Shown one piece after another: positions 22,291-25,197 of a DNA stretch of 25,197 nt. The position numbers were made by a program, and so were the translations under genes. Source of the DNA: Bacillota bacterium (GTDB lineage Bacteria > Bacillota > Clostridia > Peptostreptococcales > Anaerovoracaceae). Each line of letters begins with the position of its first letter. The first letter of the stretch is position 1. The notes under the pieces are model-generated. The model was not told the DNA's origin. It made no database searches and saw nothing but the letters and a program-made list of their open reading frames with translations. The stretch is taken from NCBI GenBank assembly GCA_016284575.1, contig JAEEPD010000091.1:1-25197 (forward strand), read 5' to 3'.

Positions 22291-24996
22291 CTATAAAAGG
22301 AAGAGGTAAATAGCCATTTCCCCCACGCAGAACAGGGTGAATACTATCATTCCGCCGTTTATCCAGGAGACAGCGAAGCGCTTGCCTCGTGGGATCTCAA
22401 GGGGCGTGCCGTCGAACCTCAGCTTCTTTATGCCTGTGAGCAGGAAGATGAGTCCGAGAAGGCCCAGAACAAGGACCGCCGCATTGAATACAGCAAAGCC
22501 TATCAGGCCCGGATTCTCGGGTATGGCAGCAATAAGCTCAGCCGTATCAGCCTCAAGCAGGCTTTCGTCCAGATTCTTGGTCAGCTGCAGGGTAAGCACC
22601 GACCCCATGAAGTTGATGATCATGTGCAGCACCGCAGAATAGCGCAGTCTGCCGGTCCTGACGTAAATGTAGCCGAATACCAGGCCAAGAGCCGCCGCAT
22701 AGAAGCACTGGTTGAGGTTCCCGTGGAAGAGCCCGAAGCACAGGGCGGAGAAGATCACAGCGTTCTTTTCGCCGTAGACATTCAGCCTGTCGATGAGCTG
22801 CCTCCTGAAGATATATTCCTCCACCAAAGGTCCGATGATGACCACTATCAGCACCTGCATAAACAGGGAGTCCGCGGCCAGGAGGCTCTCCAGGGGGTTG
22901 GTCTCGGAGGTCCCGATAAGCTGGTGAAGGGCATCCACCAGCATGGTGCTCAGAAGGTTCAGGCTGTACATCAGGAAGATGCAGATGCAGAAGGCCTTGA
23001 AAAGGTCTATCAGCCTGAAGGGCTGGTCCTTATAGCGCCTGGAAGGCACCCTCTTCATTATGGCCAGTCCTGCGGGAAGGCCTATGCCGTACATAGGCAG
23101 GAAGTTCATAATGTAAGCCATCCAGGGCTTTTCTGCCAGAGTCAGGGACTTTACCGCCACATAGGCAGAAAAGCCTATGCTTCCTATGGAGGCGATCACA
23201 AGAAAGCCCACCAGGCCCAGTCCTATGCTGGAGAAATCCCGTTTTGCCAGGCGAAGGTCTGTGCAGACTCCGCTGTCGGTCCTGAAGGTCCTGCCGTTGC
23301 CGGGCTCTATGAAAAGCGGCGACAGGCTGAAGAAAATGAAGCCCAGCAGGAGATTTACAGCCGCAGCGCCTGCAAGGGCCAGGTCCGGGCGGTCCATGAC
23401 ATAGCCCAGGATTATGATGACCACATCAGGCAGCAGACCGAAGTATATGAACATGATCTGTACCACCTGCTTGATGGTCTTGCCTGCGGATACAGGCACC
23501 GACAGGTTTATGAAGGCGCCCACCACCGTGGCGTAGATATTGAGTGTCAGTATGAAGAGCAGCCACGCTCCCGCCTGCAGGGGGTCTGCCCTGAAGATGA
23601 TGGCTGCCAGAAGCATGCCGGGAAGCAGATCCAGGAGGCAGTTTACCACGCTGCCTGCAAGGGACCAGAAGAGCTTAGCCCAGCTGCTTTCGGGGATCAG
23701 CAGGAAGTAATCCATGCTGGTATCCTCCTCCAGCGGGTTGCCCATGGCTCTGAAGAACACCAGGCCTGCCAGAACCATGGCCACAGGCTCTATGCTGTTA
23801 GTCTTGCTTACGAATAGCTGGAACAGGACCAGGGCTATAGCCGCCGCCAGGTATGTGAAGGTGGTCTTGGTGAAATACCTGAGGGTACCGAAGCGGAAGC
23901 GGTTGTACATGGCCTTGTGGAAGAACACGCTGGCGCCGAAGCCGCTGTTCAGGCCGTCGCGCCTGAGCTTTTCGCTGCGGTCTTTGTCTCTCTGACGGGT
24001 GACGAAAAGCGAGGTGGTCCGCTGGTCGCTGACCTTCTCCATAAGAGCGGCCATCTCCTCGGATTTGGCCATGGCGTCCTCGTAAAAGTCCGCCTTGATG
24101 TGGTAAACGATGTATATGAGTAGGGCGGAGCCCGCAAAGAACAGCGCGGCGTAAAGCAGGGCCATTCCGTAGCTGCCTGCCACCATGGAGCCTATGAAGC
24201 CGGTGATCCAGCCCCAGAAGGGTACAAGCTTGAACCAGAGGGAGCCGAAGACCTTGACGGCAGCCTGTATGTGCACCAGGCCGCTGAGCTTCCAGTAGGC
24301 GAAGAGGCCTGCTGCGATCACAGCAAGGAAGGCATAGATGCCTGTCCTTATCCTGCTTTTATAGCCGGGGCGGCTTGCTGTCACAAGGTAAAGCAGCAGC
24401 TGTATGAGCTTGCCTGCGATAAAGCTGAGGCCAAAGCCCACGATCACGCCGATGGCTCCGGGCACGCTCATGCCCATGTTCAGGGTCAGATTCGGTATCT
24501 GTATGAACATGTATATGGTCATGAAGATGGCGGTGCCCATCTGGGTCATGAGCCTGAAAAGCAGCACCGACTGGGGCTTCATGGGCGAGGCAAAAAGCAG
24601 CGGCACGTCCGCCGGCAGGAAGATGCGGCTTCCGTTTTTATCCGCGCTGATGGCCTGGATGACCATTATCACCAGGACGATGGCTGCGGCGCCCACCTCG
24701 AACAGCTGGGAGAGCTCTACGCCAAGCTCCTTGAAGGGATAATGGTTCTCTTCCTCCAGGTATTCCTGCAGCTCCTCCGGAAGCTGGGACATGGCCTCCT
24801 CCGGTATCTGGACCTCGGTCTGCGCCGGCTCATCCGGATGCAGCTCCTCGTCCAGGTCCGCCATGGTGGCGGCAAAATAGCCGATGAGGCCGCCGATGGC
24901 CATGCATGCAACTATGAAGATAAGCACCCAGGTTTTGAAGAGCTTGCGGATCTGGTTTATGAGGCTGTGGGTTCCGTAGTAGAGAAAGAGCCTCAT
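22291..24996 (-). CDS. ABC-exporter-like permease fused to a CPBP-family intramembrane protease
   Basis: This is a 901-residue polytopic membrane protein. The N-terminal half (about 1-565) resembles the putative ABC exporter permeases found beside EcsA/YthP-type ATPases: a first helix at 22-43, an acidic extracytoplasmic loop (about 45-95), then many helices around a cytoplasmic segment (about 300-375) with the phrase PLLFASPMKPQSVLLFRLM (132-150). The C-terminal half (about 590-901) contains the CPBP/Abi glutamic protease signatures: E726-E727-YIF-R731, F754-GLF-H758 and H791-MII-N795. Both halves are in one frame without an internal stop. The ATG overlaps the preceding ABC ATPase stop by four bases (ATGA), so an ATPase-permease pair is clear. 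The cargo is unknown: peptide, bacteriocin-like or sodium/drug export would all fit. A maturation protease fused to an exporter suggests coupled cleavage and export, which is inference. Confidence 0.88.
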   Translation of the reverse strand: MRLFLYYGTHSLINQIRKLFKTWVLIFIVACMAIGGLIGYFAATMADLDEELHPDEPAQTEVQIPEEAMSQLPEELQEYLEEENHYPFKELGVELSQLFEVGAAAIVLVIMVIQAISADKNGSRIFLPADVPLLFASPMKPQSVLLFRLMTQMGTAIFMTIYMFIQIPNLTLNMGMSVPGAIGVIVGFGLSFIAGKLIQLLLYLVTASRPGYKSRIRTGIYAFLAVIAAGLFAYWKLSGLVHIQAAVKVFGSLWFKLVPFWGWITGFIGSMVAGSYGMALLYAALFFAGSALLIYIVYHIKADFYEDAMAKSEEMAALMEKVSDQRTTSLFVTRQRDKDRSEKLRRDGLNSGFGASVFFHKAMYNRFRFGTLRYFTKTTFTYLAAAIALVLFQLFVSKTNSIEPVAMVLAGLVFFRAMGNPLEEDTSMDYFLLIPESSWAKLFWSLAGSVVNCLLDLLPGMLLAAIIFRADPLQAGAWLLFILTLNIYATVVGAFINLSVPVSAGKTIKQVVQIMFIYFGLLPDVVIIILGYVMDRPDLALAGAAAVNLLLGFIFFSLSPLFIEPGNGRTFRTDSGVCTDLRLAKRDFSSIGLGLVGFLVIASIGSIGFSAYVAVKSLTLAEKPWMAYIMNFLPMYGIGLPAGLAIMKRVPSRRYKDQPFRLIDLFKAFCICIFLMYSLNLLSTMLVDALHQLIGTSETNPLESLLAADSLFMQVLIVVIIGPLVEEYIFRRQLIDRLNVYGEKNAVIFSALCFGLFHGNLNQCFYAAALGLVFGYIYVRTGRLRYSAVLHMIINFMGSVLTLQLTKNLDESLLEADTAELIAAIPENPGLIGFAVFNAAVLVLGLLGLIFLLTGIKKLRFDGTPLEIPRGKRFAVSWINGGMIVFTLFCVGEMAIYLFLL

Positions 24997-25197
24997 TTTG
25001 ACGGCCTCCCAAAGCCGAAGAGATGCTTTTTGGGCGCTTCGGCTGCTTCGGCATCTTCTGAGCCGGAGCCCTCCTCGCTGTGGCTCATGTCGTCCTTGTG
25101 CAGGCCTTCGGTCACATCGAAGAAGAGCTGCTCCAGGCTTCTGCCGTCAGCATCCAGCTCGGGCTTTGTGATATTGGACATGATGCGTCCGGACTGC
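24993..25197 (-). CDS. ABC transporter ATP-binding protein, C-terminal end (partial, 5' end outside window)
   Basis: Only 67 C-terminal residues are visible. The phrase SGRI, then GRSLEQLFFDVTEG, matches the end of exporter-type ABC ATPases, where a SLE-x-x-F-x-x-x-T motif closes the domain. A charged, low-complexity tail of about 37 residues follows (Ser/Glu/Asp-rich, then PKKHLFGFGRPSK), longer than usual for the family. Its stop codon overlaps the start of the 901-residue fusion permease, so the two should form one transporter. Nucleotide-binding motifs lie beyond the right edge, and this call rests on the C-terminal motif and context. Confidence 0.75.
   Translation of the reverse strand, partial: QSGRIMSNITKPELDADGRSLEQLFFDVTEGLHKDDMSHSEEGSGSEDAEAAEAPKKHLFGFGRPSK

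Overview
The window looks like chromosome from an anaerobic, moderately GC-rich Bacillota, most likely class Clostridia. This rests on strong AGGAGG-type ribosome binding sites, many ATGA start/stop overlaps, short intergenic gaps, sigma-A-like promoters, the Firmicutes order der-plsY-gpsA, and a LytS-type kinase with a 7TMR-DISM-like sensor. I cannot name the genus. No rRNA, tRNA, CRISPR array, insertion sequence or phage gene was seen. The window is densely coding: no stretch over 300 bases lacks a gene, and both ends cut a gene.

Layout. (1) 1-3438, minus strand: an oligopeptide-type ABC importer in the order oppA (lipoprotein), oppB, oppC (cut by the left edge). Two hairpins lie between oppA and oppB. 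(2) 3439-3694: a divergent promoter region. (3) 3695-5973, plus strand: a two-gene signalling unit whose regulator has its DNA-binding XRE domain before the receiver domain, overlapping a membrane histidine kinase by 4 bases. (4) 5994-8950, minus strand: a ribbon-helix-helix-like protein followed by a ClpB disaggregase without its N-terminal domain. The apparent clpB terminator lies inside the 3' end of the kinase gene. (5) 9109-15828, minus strand: a probable six-gene operon der-plsY-gpsA-miaB-M50 protease-cls, combining ribosome assembly, tRNA modification and phospholipid synthesis. GpsA makes glycerol-3-phosphate, PlsY acylates it, and Cls works at the end of the phospholipid pathway. (6) 16105-18928, plus strand: trkA-trkH potassium uptake. 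(7) 19032-21683, minus strand: an operon of a PAP2 phosphatase, a cyclophilin, a GNAT-like protein with two membrane helices, and an unrecognised two-helix membrane protein. (8) 21799-22179, minus strand: a single DUF1508/YegP-type gene. (9) 22291-25197, minus strand: the end of an ABC ATPase overlapping a 901-residue membrane protein that joins an ABC-exporter-like half to a CPBP-family intramembrane protease half.

Most of the content is ordinary housekeeping. The items most worth a second look are the XRE-REC regulator and its kinase beside the peptide importer, the exporter-CPBP fusion, the N-domain-less ClpB with the upstream ribbon-helix-helix gene, the terminator nested in the opposing kinase gene, and the GNAT-like/membrane protein pair.
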